A DNA stretch of 37,274 nt from positions 1 through 37,274 of the forward strand of contig JAUCBJ010002033.1 in assembly GCA_032718475.1 (NCBI GenBank), in the 5' to 3' direction. Source of the DNA: Nemertoderma westbladi (lineage: Eukaryota; Xenacoelomorpha; Nemertodermatida; Nemertodermatidae). The translations under genes were made by a program, and so were the position numbers. Positions 1 to 11,101 of this stretch are shown here, piece after piece. Each line of letters opens with the position of its first letter. Position 1 is the first letter of the stretch. A model generated the notes under the pieces. It had not been told where the DNA came from, ran no database searches, and saw only the letters and a program-made list of their open reading frames with translations.

Positions 1-1637
1 ACTTCTCTGACAATGATAATATTATATATTAAATGTAGAATAATGTAGAATATAAATATATATATAGAGCATTATTAAATGTACCGGTAGAATAAATAAC
101 ACCGGATTGAATGATATTAAAGACAGAAATTTATTACCTACAGTCAGACAGTAGAATAATGCAAACTAATGTTCTGTAACCTATCTTCTTTTGAACGTAA
201 TGTACCGGTATGAAGGACATCTACTCACTCTATTCCTTCACAGTGTAAGTACAGTATTACAGAATGTTAAGGATAATGGCGCCCCATGGTATAGTAAGTA
301 ACCAACACATAGGGTACATATGACAGATAGACTTATCTTCCGTCTGGGTGGCGATGCAGCAATGGTATTGAATGTTTACAAAAAAATTATTAACAAGGAA
401 CAGAATTACAGATTACATATGTGGCCAAAAGATTGTACTTGGGAATAAAGTGCAGGAAGAGAATTTTAGTTGATAACAGAACAAGTTGCCAACCAGTGAG
501 TGCTGTTAGTAGTAGTGTGGGTAGCTGCAGTTGAAAGAGCTGGGAAATGTTTCCTAGACAACCAGTGACATCACCAGTTTACTGGCCAAGGAATGGACAC
601 GGATATGTGACGTACCACAGGCTCCCTTCCTTTTCTTGTTCTAGCCAATACAATTAATAGAACCACCAGACAGGTTATAAATAGTGATAGGGAACCAATT
701 ATTGATAATGATATATAAACAGCATTATCAGTCTATCTATTATGTTCTACGAAAGCCAAAAGTCAGATTTCACAAAAAAAGATTAACATAATTTTGTAAA
801 TTTTCATAGATGTTGTGTTTGCTGCATGAGTCCAATAGATTGAATGTTAATAAATTATTGCTGTAACATACCTCCCAATAGTGGAGTAGGCCGGTGACAT
901 TATTAAGTACCGGTAGTGAGCGAAAAAGGAGCGAAATGTTGAAACTAGTTCCTCGCCCTGAGCCCTGTCGTATGCATAATCAATAGAAAGACAAGAGATC
1001 TTTAGATGCCGCTATATAAGTAGATTATTGCCAAATATTTCAACCCAAAATTGCAGTTACAATTTAACCGTGTTGCTATGCTTGATATATTCGTCAAGCG
1101 TTCAGGCTGTTGTAACTTCCACACTTTTACTAACAAACAATTTGTACAATTCCCGAAATCTTCACTCATATGGCCAGTAACATCAAAATATCAATGAAAC
1201 TTGCGCGGTGTATGACCCAACCAAAGGAAATCTGATAAATATTGGCAGTATATAATAGGCCACAGTTTATAAGGCGATTGATTCTCGCAATATAATTCCA
1301 CAGGCGTTCATGATTAACGTACCGGTATATATTACTGTTATTACCGGATCGTGGCTGCATAATAATATAGCGCATCCACACCAATGTGATTGAACCAGAA
1401 CTGATACTTAACCCTCTATCACTTACCACAATTGATACAAATAACAATAACAATCAGTTCGGTAATTCCACTATTAATGGGTCTGCATATCTATCTATGA
1501 ACATATATATACAGTATATATATATATATCAGTCCGGTAAATATCAGTCTATCAACAGTCAGCAGTCAGCTGTAACTGTACTCTGGTCAGGAAACTGATT
1601 ATAATTCTTGGCGTTCTGCAGTTCTGCCTTGTGACAG
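1..1637. other. Non-coding stretch, no gene seen
   Basis: AT-rich sequence without a convincing exon, RNA gene or inverted repeat. It holds several TACCGGTA-type palindromes (near 82, 205, 910 and 1320) and a short AT microsatellite around 1505-1530. The short open frames near 1166-1598 show no domain, composition bias or splice context that would support coding. Confidence 0.5.
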
Positions 1638-2313
1638 GATCAGGGGTCAGAGTAAAACGCGGATCCGGATTCTATCATTTAACATTGTCCCTATGGAAGT
1701 CGACTGAATTTACATTTTTAGGGTGTAATCTGCGGATCCGTGCACTGCTAAATTTACCGAATCCGTAACCGAGTGTAAAATGCGGATTGGCCTTTTTACA
1801 GATCCGGGACGGAGTGTAAAGCGCGGATTCATGTTTTAGGCTAAATCCTGAACGGAGTTTAAAACGCGGATTCATATTTCTACTGAATCCGGGACTGGGT
1901 GTAAAATCCGGATTCAGGTTTATTACAAAGTTTTATTGGATCCGAGAAGGGGAGTAAAACGCGGATTCTAGTTAATTACAAAATTTTATTGGATCCGAGA
2001 AGGGGTGTAAAACGCGGATTCTAGTTAATTACAAAGTTTTATTGGATCCGGAATGGAGTGTAAAACATGGATTTCGTTAATTACCAAGTTTTATTGGATC
2101 CGGAATGGAGTGTAAAACACGGATTTACGTTAATTACCAAGTTTTATTGGATCCGGAACGGAGTGTAAAACACGGATTTACGTCAATTACCAAGTTTTAT
2201 TGGATCCGGAATGGAGTGTAAAACACGGATTTACGTTAATTACCAAGTTTTATTGGATCCGGAATGGAGTGTAAAACACAGATTTACGTTAATTACCAAG
2301 TTTTATTGGATCC
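1638..2313 (+). repeat. Left arm of foldback element: ~53-bp tandem units
   Basis: Tandem units carry GGATCCGGAATGGAG, TGTAAAACACGGATTT and TTAATTACCAAG. GGATCC recurs at 2044, 2096, 2149, 2202, 2255 and 2308, so the inner period is 52-53 bp. Outer units are more diverged and of uneven length, as expected for an array homogenised at its centre. The outermost unit (from GATCAGG at 1638, with AAAACGCGGATCCGGATTC) matches the reverse complement of the far right end near 10480-10520, which makes this one arm of a long inverted repeat. Confidence 0.85.
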
Positions 2314-2315
2314 GG

Positions 2316-2602
2316 AAATCCGTGTTTTACACTCCATTCCGGATCCAACAAAACTTGGTAATTAACGAAATCCGTGTTTTACACTCCATTCCGGATCCAA
2401 CAAAACTTGGTAATTAGCGAAAATCCGTGTTTTACACTCCATTCCGGATCCAATAATACTTGGTAATTAAACGTAAATCCGTGTTTTACACTCCATTCCG
2501 GATCCATTAAAACTTGGTAATTAACGTAAATCCGTATTTTACACTCCATTCTGGATTCACAAAATATATGAATCCGCGTTTTACACTGCAATACATAGGA
2601 CA
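2316..2602 (-). repeat. Right arm (inner part) of the foldback element
   Basis: The same unit as the left arm but reverse-complemented, starting abruptly at about 2314 so that the two arms meet head to head with almost no spacer. The last unit before the break (about 2555-2595, with a GCGGATTCATAT block on the minus strand) corresponds to the fifth unit from the outer end of the left arm. The outer units of this arm are found only at 10375-10520, so the arm has been split by an insertion. Confidence 0.8.
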
Positions 2603-2795
2603 CAACTCAGTTACTTGTCACTGCTATTGCCTACTGCTTACAGTAAGTACACTGCTTACTGACTGCCAGACTGCTCGGCGCCGCTATCTCAACAATCGGA
2701 AATTACAACTCTAAAGTCGATCAATAACGGAGACATCAGCGTTTCTCTTTTTTACAATCGATTAAGGTTAAAGGCGGCGAAACTACAATTCGCTA

Positions 2796-5293
2796 ATGGT
2801 CGTCAATATTAATAAACGGCATACCACTGTGGGCCGGAAGGCAACGAAGAAAATCGACTCGATAGTCGCTCCGACGATGAAGTTTAGCATTGCGGATACC
2901 GGGGAGAAACATAAAACCAACTCGGAGCCAAAAAACGCTCGGACGATACAATGCTGCAGATGTAATCGCGCCGGGATATGTAAATCCTGTGTTTGCGCGA
3001 AGCGTGGCGATGTATGTCAAGGCTGTATCCCAGCGAAACTAGGAAAGTGCAATAACTCGTTTAAACCCGTAAAAATCCCGACCAACGGTAAAAGTCCCCT
3101 GTCTCCAATGCGTCCAGAAGTGGATCCCCCGTCTCCAACGCGTTCAGAAGTGGAACCCCGTCTCCAACGCGTTCAGAAGTGGATCCCCCGTCTCCAATGC
3201 GTTCAGAAGTGGATCGCACGTCTCCAGCGTGTACTGATGTGGATCCTCCATCTCCAACGCGTTCAGATGTGGATCCCCTGTCTCCAGCGCATTCTGATGT
3301 GGATCCTTCATCTCCAACGCGTTCAGATGTGGATCCCCTGTCTCCAACGCGTTCAGAAATGAATCCCCTGTCACCAACGAGTTCAGTAGTGGATTCCCCG
3401 TCCCCAATACGTTCAGAAGTGGATCCCCCGTCTCAAGTGCATTCAGATGTGGATTCCCTGTCTCCAACACACTCAGAAGTGGATCCCCCGTCTTCAACGC
3501 GTTCAGAAGTAGATCCCCTGTCTCCAACGCTTCCAGAAGTGGATCTCCCGTCTCCAACGCGATCAGAAGGGGATCCCCTGTCCCCAATGCGTTCAGAAGT
3601 GGGTCCCCCATCACCAACGCGCTCTGATGTGAACCCCCCATCTCCAACACGCTCAGAAATGGATTCCCCGTCTCCAACGCGTTCAGAAGTGGATCCCGCG
3701 TCTCCAACGCGATCAGAAGGCGATCCCCCGTCTCCAATGCGTTCAGAAGTGGATCCCTCATCACCAACGCGTTCTGATGTGAATCCCCCGTCTCCAACGC
3801 GTTCAGAAATGGATCCCCCTCCTCCAACGTGTTCAGTGGTCGACACTTCACCTTCTGCGGATTCGGTGACCAATCCTTCACCTTCAGCGGTTTCGGTGTT
3901 TGATCCTTCGTCTTCTTCGGGTTCAGTGGTCGACGCTTTGCCTGCTGCGAACTCGGTGGTTGCTCCCTCAACTCCAGTGTCCCCAGTAGGGGAGATGAAT
4001 GAAGTTGGTAGTGTAAATTTAATTTCTGTAAATAATAACTTTTCTACACAATATAACTCAGAGGGGGTTGAGTTAGGTGATAACACAAATAATAAATTCT
4101 ACATACTAACCATAAATAATGGTATCATATCAGCTGATCACCGTTCATGTAGTGATAAATATGACATATTGGTCGAAGAATGTCCATCATGTATTAATTT
4201 GGAGGATGATAACATTAATACGATAATTTATAAGTCCGTGGATAAAGTGGATATAAATCCAGATAGCAATCAGCAGCTTTCTGGATCTCGTGGTTTGATT
4301 ACTACACCATGCACTCAGACGAAAATTTCGGATTTCTATAAGTCTCCAGCTGATGTAGCTGTTAATAAATGTGTAGTTACCTCACGTGTATCAAACCCCA
4401 ACTGGAAAACACCGTCAACTGATGTTATTGAGATAGAAGTATATCCCAATGAGCCACGTTTAGCTAACGTTGATCAGCATCTGGAGATCATCACGTATCT
4501 CAAAGGTTTGTCTACTGCCACACCAGGTAGAGTTATTCCTACCCCGGGTTTATTGCGGACTCTCTGTGGTACTGAGTGGCTGAATGATGAAATTATAGAT
4601 GGTTTTCTAGGTTTGCTGGAATGTCAACGTCCACACACTGCTGCTATTCCATTTCAACTCACTCAGAAAATACATTTAGGAAATCTCAGCGCCATTATGT
4701 ACATTGCACCAAGATACATTGGTCGCCATCTTGAAATCCCACCTACCATTTTGTTCTTTCCAGAATGTTTGAACCATCATTTCATTTTACATGTTGCTGA
4801 TGTCCCAAACAAACAGATATATGTTCTTGACTCATTGAATTCATCTATGCCAACCAAAACCACGTTTGGGTTGATAAAAATCCTTAATAAGATAGATGAA
4901 TTAAATCCCTGGGATTCCTCCTGTCGCCCTAAACATGAATGGACTGTTTCCACGAAATACACTGACTGGCCAAAGCAGCATAATGGCTACGATTGTGGCG
5001 TTTTCCTCTGTCTTTATGCGACTGCTGTGACACAAAATATTTCAAAACTTACGGATATTGTGTATGATAGTTTAAGTTCGAGGGATTGGCTGTACAAATG
5101 TCTTGATCAGTACAAGTTGGCCTCGCATGGACACAAAGACATCACAATAGACACCGATAATCTTACACTTCAACAGCCTACAATACTCTTGCCTCCTGAA
5201 CCTATAGAGAGAGATGAAGACAACAGTAACAATATGTGGGCAGAAGCTGACAAGATCAAAACATCCAATGATTTCATTCAGTTTGTTAAATAG
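2796..5293 (+). pseudogene. ORF1 N-terminal part: Cys-rich motif, decapeptide repeats, Ulp1-type protease
   Basis: The frame opens at ATG 2796 with a basic stretch, then a compact Cys-rich block at about 2950-3050 (pattern CCRC..C..C.C.....C..C........C), probably metal-binding. Next come about 30 decapeptide repeats. A 1-bp deletion near 3151-3160 (TGGAACCCC against the usual TGGATCCCCC) shifts the frame. Downstream, in the frame running 3179-5293, is a C48/Ulp1-like cysteine protease: a LCGTEWLNDEIIDGFL entry helix near 4555-4605, then His at codon 4778 (NHHF), Asp at 4829 (VLDSL), Gln at 4976 (PKQHNGYDCG) and Cys at 4994. The His/Asp/Gln/Cys set is complete. Family knowledge: Ulp1 enzymes cleave SUMO-like proteins or polyproteins. 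The TAG at 5291-5293 sits in an otherwise open frame and looks like nonsense decay rather than the ancestral end. Confidence 0.82.
3096..3990 (+). repeat. 30-bp coding minisatellite (decapeptide PSPTRSEVDP)
   Basis: About 30 imperfect copies of a 30-bp unit encode Ser-Pro-rich decapeptides such as PSPTRSEVDP, PSPMRSEVDR and LSPAHSDVDP. The period is an exact multiple of three, so copy-number change keeps the frame. Each unit has an SP dipeptide next to an Arg and an acidic pair. Copies become diverse at the 3' end (SPSADSVTNP, SSSSGSVVDA), as expected where homogenisation fades. Confidence 0.9.
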
Positions 5294-5784
5294 AATCATC
5301 TAATACAAAATCCCCACGATACCTTTGCAAAGTCTTTGACAGCACTCAACTTTGATAAACCAGCCGAGCTGCAAAAGATTCTCTTTGACGACATCAAAAA
5401 TCAAATATTGGGAAAAACTATGGGGGTAACTATGTCAACAATCAAACGACGCAATAAAGATGAGCAAGCCCTTGACTTGGTGAATTTGCCCTGGTCTACG
5501 AAAGTAAAACAATTTCTACATCTTTCAGGAAGCGTGTCAATGTTGGAAACATAGACTCATATGGTTTTTTGCAGCTGCTGGATTTAGTAACTAACCTACA
5601 GATCCAGGTCAAATCAATCCATGGGGAATGCGACAGTCTAAAGCTGAAAGTTGCTACACTTGAGGAGAAACTAGTTAATACTTCGACATGTGAGGTGAAT
5701 CCACTTGCAACCGCTACTCTGGAAGGATCAACAATCTCATGTGATACCAGAGAAGCAGACAGTCATGACTGTGGCGTGTCATGA
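5294..5784 (+). pseudogene. ORF1 middle: remnant linking Ulp1 to a coiled coil
   Basis: Beyond the TAG at 5291 the same frame stays open to 5554 and reads as ordinary protein (for example FDKPAELQKILFDDIKNQIL). It then shifts by one base near 5515-5530 into the frame of 5521-5784. That frame holds a short heptad-like segment (LLDLVTNLQIQVKSI, then LKLKVATLEEKLV), probably a coiled coil. A second compensating shift near 5770 returns to the frame of the RRM-like region. The simplest reading is one ancestral ORF1 running from 2796 to 7033. The alternative is two separate ORFs. Confidence 0.6.
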
Positions 5785-7033
5785 CAAGGATCATTTTATA
5801 ATCCAAAGAACTCACAACAACAAAAAATCACCAAAGAAATCAACTCATAAACAGAAGAAAACAAGAGAAAACCTCCAACAAAATTCCAGACAAAAGGCAC
5901 ACTTCCATCATAGCATTGAACAGCAAATAGAACCAGTGGAAAATCTACAAGAAAACACTGGTGAGAATGCCGCAAACCCCGCCATCACAAATCCAAGCTC
6001 TGTGCATGTAATTCTTAACAGCAGAGAAACATGGCAATTACCAAAGAAAACAGCTAACTTCTTCGGTACATCTAAAGAAGCTCTCTCTACTGGCATTAAA
6101 ACTGACAATAGATACAGTATCCTAGATAGTGAAACTCAAATTGGAATCCTTATAAATCAACAAAATGACTTGTTACGAGAGATATGGAATATGTCAGCTG
6201 AAAAACGAAAAACTGCAACTCCAACACACTTGAATCAGAATGAAACAACCACAATTGTAATCATGGGCCTACCTCAACAAATATCTAAGTCGACTATACT
6301 AGATGTCTGTTTCAAGCAAACTGGTAACTACCCAATAAGTGCAAGAATAATTAGTCAAACGAGTAAGACAACAACAGCAGAGATTACAATCAACAAGATG
6401 GAGACAGGTACTTACCTTCAAAAATCAATCTGGCCTGGAGACAATGTAGAGGTCTGTCTAAAGAATTTTATGGCAACCACTACACTTAATGGACAGCTGG
6501 TCCCAACTTCTGCAAATTCAGACCAGGGGAGTCAGAAGAAAAAGAAAGAATCAATAGATGTGTATGAAATAGCAAACAAAAGGCATACAGAACTGCACCA
6601 AAATCATTCTAACTTCTCAGTTTCTTTGAAAAATAATACTAGAAACCGGAGTCATTCCTATAAGCATAAAACACAAACTTATGCTGAATCATTCCCATTT
6701 CGATGTCTAACAATGGAACGTGGTAATTGGCAACCACATACAACACAAAATATTAGACCCCGAAGTCAACAACAATTTTGCCAGACAATGGTAAACCAAC
6801 CAGCACTGAATAATAGTAAAAATCAGTTTTACTCCAGAGAGAAAGCCTTCGATGAACAACGCTATCAAGCATACATTCAGAGTCTGGTCAATGACTGTTC
6901 TCCTCTGAGATCCATTCAATGTAAAGCAAGGGAGCTGCCAAAATGTCAAGTATACTCCAAAGAGAGAAATGCCTTAAATGAAAAGCAGCAGTATCAGGCT
7001 TACGTCAACAGCCTGGTGAGAAGCTGTTTTTAA
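5705..7033 (+). CDS. ORF1 C-terminal part: RRM-like domain and basic tail (442 codons open)
   Basis: An open frame directly upstream of the endonuclease/RT ORF, ending two bases before its ATG. After a Lys/Gln/Asn-rich basic segment it has a probable RRM-like fold at about 6240-6480: beta strand TTIVIMGLPQ, helix STILDVCFKQTG, strand ARIISQ, strand TTTAEITINKM. This is the arrangement of type II ORF1 RNA-binding proteins of non-LTR elements. The C-terminus carries a ~25-residue motif twice (YSREKAFDEQRYQAYIQSLV and YSKERNALNEKQQYQAYVNS), ending at the stop codon. Family role: RNA chaperone packaging of the element transcript. The first ATG is not necessarily the true start because the frame appears to continue from upstream through a frameshift. 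Confidence 0.65.
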   Translation: MQPLLWKDQQSHVIPEKQTVMTVACHDKDHFIIQRTHNNKKSPKKSTHKQKKTRENLQQNSRQKAHFHHSIEQQIEPVENLQENTGENAANPAITNPSSVHVILNSRETWQLPKKTANFFGTSKEALSTGIKTDNRYSILDSETQIGILINQQNDLLREIWNMSAEKRKTATPTHLNQNETTTIVIMGLPQQISKSTILDVCFKQTGNYPISARIISQTSKTTTAEITINKMETGTYLQKSIWPGDNVEVCLKNFMATTTLNGQLVPTSANSDQGSQKKKKESIDVYEIANKRHTELHQNHSNFSVSLKNNTRNRSHSYKHKTQTYAESFPFRCLTMERGNWQPHTTQNIRPRSQQQFCQTMVNQPALNNSKNQFYSREKAFDEQRYQAYIQSLVNDCSPLRSIQCKARELPKCQVYSKERNALNEKQQYQAYVNSLVRSCF

Positions 7034-7034
7034 T

Positions 7035-10000
7035 ATGAATGAAACCACTTTTAATATAGACAAACGAAGTAGAATCGAACAGAATATTCCGAATAAATGT
7101 TATAATGTGGCCGAAAATGGACACAACAGTAAACAATATAGTAAAATAAGTGACTTAAAAATTATGTCCTACAACTGCACAGGCTATAAAAGAAGTAGGG
7201 AATATATACTTCATATATTGGCGACTGAACAACCCGAGTTCTTGGTGTTGCAGGAGCACTGGCTAAGCCCACGAGAAGCAAAACACTACTTCTCATCTAA
7301 CCAACTACCTAAAGGATACTCCTGTTTATACACTGTGTCTGACCAAATGCTGCAACCAAAACAGCGAGTCCGTGGGGAAGGTGGAGTTGCTGTGTTAATT
7401 AAAAACCATATCAAATACTACTGCTCGAGAATAGAAACGAAAAGTGATAGAATACTGGGGCTTACAGTAAAAAACGTATATGATAAAGTTATAACACTGT
7501 TCGCTCTCTACATGCCGGCCAACTGTGGTAAAAAACAAGATAGAGAAGACTTCATACGCACCACTTCATCTCTGCATAATATGATTGAAGAGCATGATGG
7601 CAAAAGCCAGATCTTAATAGCTGGTGACATTAACTGCAACCTCATGAAAAGCAATCTTTTCAACCACAGAGCCATGGCAAGTTCCAGGAAATCTTCTCAG
7701 ATAACATATTAACTCCTTACGAACTGACAGTACTTGACAGCTCGGAACGAAAGGAAGAAGCTGTAACATATCGTTTTCGTGATAAATCTGGAAGAGTTAT
7801 ACATTCGTCCAGGATTGACTACATCGCAACCTCTCTTACTATTGCCCAATAAAACAATGATTGTAGAATTATAGCCGAGAATGATATGAATAAATCGCAT
7901 CATGTACCGATTTGTGCATCCTTCTCTATGCCATTGCAAAATCTCGAATCAAAATGGTCTACTGCTTGGAAGAGGAGGAGACAACCTCATTTCATGTTTA
8001 AATCAGCAAGTGACAAACAACTAAGAATGTATAAGACTCAAATAATAGAAGATATGAATATTTTAGATCTAGCATCTACACCAACAGAGCCAGGTATACT
8101 TGCATTTGAATTTCTCAAAATCGTATACAATGCAGCCCGTCGACACATCCCCATCATTTATCCACAGAAGCATAACTTCCTCCATAAACACGATATAAAC
8201 AAAATGGCATTTCAGCAGGCAGATATGAAACGTTTCAAATTCCTAAGAAATAAAGCAACAAATAAAGAAGCTGCACCATTAGAAAAGGTAGAACTACGCA
8301 GAGTAAAAGCTCACATAGAAAATCAACCATATCATGAACACATTAATGATTTACTAAATACTTGTAAATCTGACCGTACAAAGTTCTGGAAACTTACTAG
8401 AAATGAGCAACAGAAGAGTGTCCCAGATGTTAACTCAGACAATTTAGTCAAATATTACAAAAAAGCCTTTGCTAATCCGGATACTGTAGATTGGATTCCT
8501 AAAGAAGCTACAATTACCTCTGCTAACAAATACCCCATGAAAACACCACGGGAAAGCAGCTGACGTCCATGGCATAGTGTCTGAACACCTCCAGTATGGT
8601 ATTTCAGATAGCATGTGCTATAATTTGGCAGTTCTATATAACAGAATACACAAAACGTCGAACTTTCCAGATAACATGGCTAAAACCCTTATTCTACCCC
8701 AACTGAAATCAGCATGCCGTGACATCCATGATAATGGAAGTTACAGAGTGATATCTGTAGCCCCCATTATCACGAAACTCTGGGAAATTATTGCAGTCGA
8801 TGAAATAAAGAAAATTAGAACCAATGACCTACAGATGGGTTATAATTCTGGTTATGGAACAGATGTTTCATACTTAATGGCAATCAAAATTATCAAACAC
8901 TTTAATGCGCAAGGCTCAAATGTCTACATGGTGTCTCTTGATCTTACCGCTGCCTTTGACACTGTGTCATATAAAACTTTATTTGATAAATTAGAAGACA
9001 CAGACATAAACAAGTCCCTTCTGTTTTCGTTGGTATCATATTATAGGAAGTCGCATGGATATATAGCTATGAATGGAAAATAACTAGAAGTCCAATAAAA
9101 CTTGAATGTGGTGTTAGGCAAGGTGGTGTCCTTTCTGCACTAATTTTCAACATCTACCTCTCGGAGTTGTTCGAAGAACTAGAAAAATCAGGCTACGGGC
9201 TTTACCTTAATAAATCTGCCTTTCCTGGATTATCTTACGCTGATGATATTTTATTGCTTGCTAATTTAAAGGGACATATACAATCATTATTATTGATATG
9301 CGAAGAATATTTTATAAAACATAATCTACGTCTGAATCGGAAAAAGACATGGTATGTCGTGAGCCCAGCAACGCAAAGAGATAGAGCTGACATTAACCTT
9401 GGGAGCAATATCAGTGACAATGTTCATTTAAAGGATGGTACCAGACTTACGAGAACCCAATTCTGTACCTTCCTTGGTCTGCCACTGCCAGCTGTGGAAT
9501 GGAAATTGAAAGACCATTTTATCCAGAGAATATGGTCTAATGTAAACAAACTACAATCTAGAGGATTTGGACCGGACTGTGTACCTCTCTATATAACCAG
9601 GCTAATCTGGAAGACAGTGTGTACACCATCTGCTCTATACGGCTCAGCAATAATTCCAGCATCAATGATCGGCGATCTGTCAACAGTCTGGCATAAGGCA
9701 CTACGATGCATCCTCGCGGTTGGCAACTACGTATCTATCCAGTCTCTATATAGCGTCTTTGGAATGATTGAATTTGAGGATATGCAAAGGAGCTCACAAC
9801 TACGCGCACTACACAATGCCTTTAATTGTGACAACAACAAAATATCATTTTTATTCTCATATATTTTTACACGCCATCTAGCAGGAGTGGTACATGAACC
9901 AATTTTCGATGACTACAGAATAAGCTCTTTCTACCTGGGCTCTCCGTCCCTCGAAAGTCTTGTAACCCAACGGTATGATGTGAAACAAATATGTAAACGA

Positions 10001-10162
10001 TCGAGACAAGAATTTGCCAATGCAACCTTCCGTACACAATTTGATACCTTCTATATATGGTCAATTTTAGATAAGCCTAATATATCATATACTCTTAAAC
10101 ACCAATGTATCCATGATTATTTTAGTCGTACTTGGGTGCAGTTGGATCAATATAATTTTTAA
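7035..10162 (+). pseudogene. ORF2: AP-type endonuclease plus reverse transcriptase
   Basis: Endonuclease (EEP fold): SYNCTGY with the metal-binding Asn, LQEHWL with the catalytic Glu, GEGGVAVLI, AGDINCNL, and SRIDYIATS. The last catalytic block reads SHHVPI where the family usually has SDH, so the Asp appears lost. Reverse transcriptase: motif A SLDLTAAFDTV (near 8935-8965), motif B CGVRQGGVLSALIFNIYL (near 9108-9165), motif C LSYADDILLL (near 9230-9260), then NRKKTWYV and a C-terminal domain to 10162. No RNase H is seen. Breaks: a frame change near 7660-7680, stop TAA at 7850-7852, frame changes near 8545-8560 and near 9080. This copy cannot make the full enzyme. Confidence 0.85.
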
Positions 10163-10374
10163 AATTTTTAAAACATATCTCCTATGCACCGATGATAGCT
10201 TTTGTGTGTAAAAGCATATACTGTATAACCATTTTATTCTAATTTAAATCTTAATTTCGTTCTTATACAATAATATGTGTATAATAATTTTAATCATGTG
10301 CAGTTACAATATTATTGTCCGACCATTTTAATTAAAGCCGCCGGGGCCTTGTACCAGATTGAATAATAATAATA
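10163..10374 (+). other. 3' UTR and AAT-type microsatellite tail of the non-LTR element
   Basis: AT-rich 3' UTR after the ORF2 stop, ending in GAATAATAATAATA (10361-10374), immediately followed by foldback-array sequence at 10375. Short microsatellite tails of this kind are typical of CR1-, L2- and RTE-like elements, which do not need poly(A). Confidence 0.7.
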
Positions 10375-10520
10375 CGGATTGCGTATTTCAGAATCCGCAT
10401 ATTACACTCAGTTACGGATTGTATGTAAATCCGGATCCACCTTTTACACTCGCAAATCCGGGTCCTGATCCGTATCCAGACCCTGAATCCGGATCCGCGT
10501 TTTACACCTACCCCGGGATC
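10375..10520 (-). repeat. Right arm (outer part) of the foldback element
   Basis: Three diverged units in the same orientation as 2316-2602. Reverse-complemented, they read from the outside AAAACGCGGATCCGGATTC, then CCGTAACTGAGTGTAATATG. These match the outermost units of the left arm (1655-1675 and 1760-1785: CCGTAACCGAGTGTAAAATG). They are the detached end of the right arm, separated by the non-LTR insertion. Confidence 0.8.
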
Positions 10521-11054
10521 AGGGATCCCGACCGGGTAATTGTAGTACGCATCACCATTCTGCTTGGCGATGGTGCTAACAGCTTTGGCTGAGGCCGTTG
10601 GGGAAAAAACAATAGAGTTACTGTTGTCTCTCGATGTTAGAAAAATGTCCGATGATAGCACACTGAATAACAGCAGAAATACAGATAAACTGGTTACCGG
10701 TATGATAGTGCCGATGACGGTCAATAATTATTACCAGTCTGCACCAAACTGAATAACACAACTGATATATCAATCCAACAATCTGATAATATATAACTGA
10801 TACACTGAATATTGCTTCACTTCCTACTCTACTTTGGCCTCCTACCCAATGGATGCTTTTCTGTTCCCTATCACGTGCTTCCCTCCCCTCTATTGGCTAA
10901 TATACTACTTGTCACCTTGGCACTCTCTGGGAGTGTTTCCCCTCCCCTGCTAGCCTCTACTAGCTGTATTCCCTCCAAGGTGGTTTGACCTCTAACCTTC
11001 CTTTCTGTGTGGCTTCGGGGCTTGTGTTGCCCCCCCCCCCCCCCCCCCCCCCAA
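10521..11054. other. Intergenic, no gene seen; ends in a C23 run
   Basis: No supported exon. The stretch becomes pyrimidine-rich after 10800 and ends in a run of 23 C (11030-11052) directly beside the proposed LTR end at 11055. Confidence 0.5.
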
Positions 11055-11101
11055 TGTTGGTTATGATACGAGATTGATATTGGTAGTCTCGTATCTCCAA
11101 C
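11055..11101. repeat. Short inverted repeat (hairpin)
   Basis: TGTTGG followed by GATACGAGA on the left arm pairs with TCTCGTATC followed by CCAACA on the right. The loop is about 13 bases and there is a small bulge. It coincides with the proposed outer end of the BEL/Pao 3' LTR. Confidence 0.65.

Larger units (their letters stand above)
2603..10374 (+). mobile_element. Non-LTR retrotransposon (Ulp1-RRM ORF1, EEP-RT ORF2)
   Basis: A LINE-type element with two tightly spaced ORFs (ORF1 stop at 7031-7033, ORF2 ATG at 7035). ORF2 has an apurinic-like endonuclease followed by reverse transcriptase. A ~200-bp 3' UTR ends in an AAT-type microsatellite tail (10361-10374). It lies inside the right arm of the foldback array: units 1-3 of the arm are right of 10374 and unit 5 onward is left of 2603. 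The exact 5' end and target duplication are unresolved because both flanks are repeats. The layout resembles CR1/Jockey-group elements, but I cannot fix the clade. The copy is dead, with at least four frameshifts and two in-frame stops. Confidence 0.8.

Noticed and set aside
3150-3165. Programmed frameshift in ORF1
   Set aside because: No slippery heptamer or pseudoknot is seen, the shift is a simple missing base in a repeat unit, and the same copy has several other breaks.
3144-4086. Two minus-strand open frames of 275 and 217 codons
   Set aside because: Shadows of the 30-bp coding minisatellite. The true frame is the plus strand leading into the Ulp1 domain.
1638-10520. A single new transposon with inverted ends, Ulp1 and reverse transcriptase
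   Set aside because: The distribution of individual repeat units shows that the retrotransposon split the right arm of a pre-existing foldback element. Nested insertion explains everything with less.
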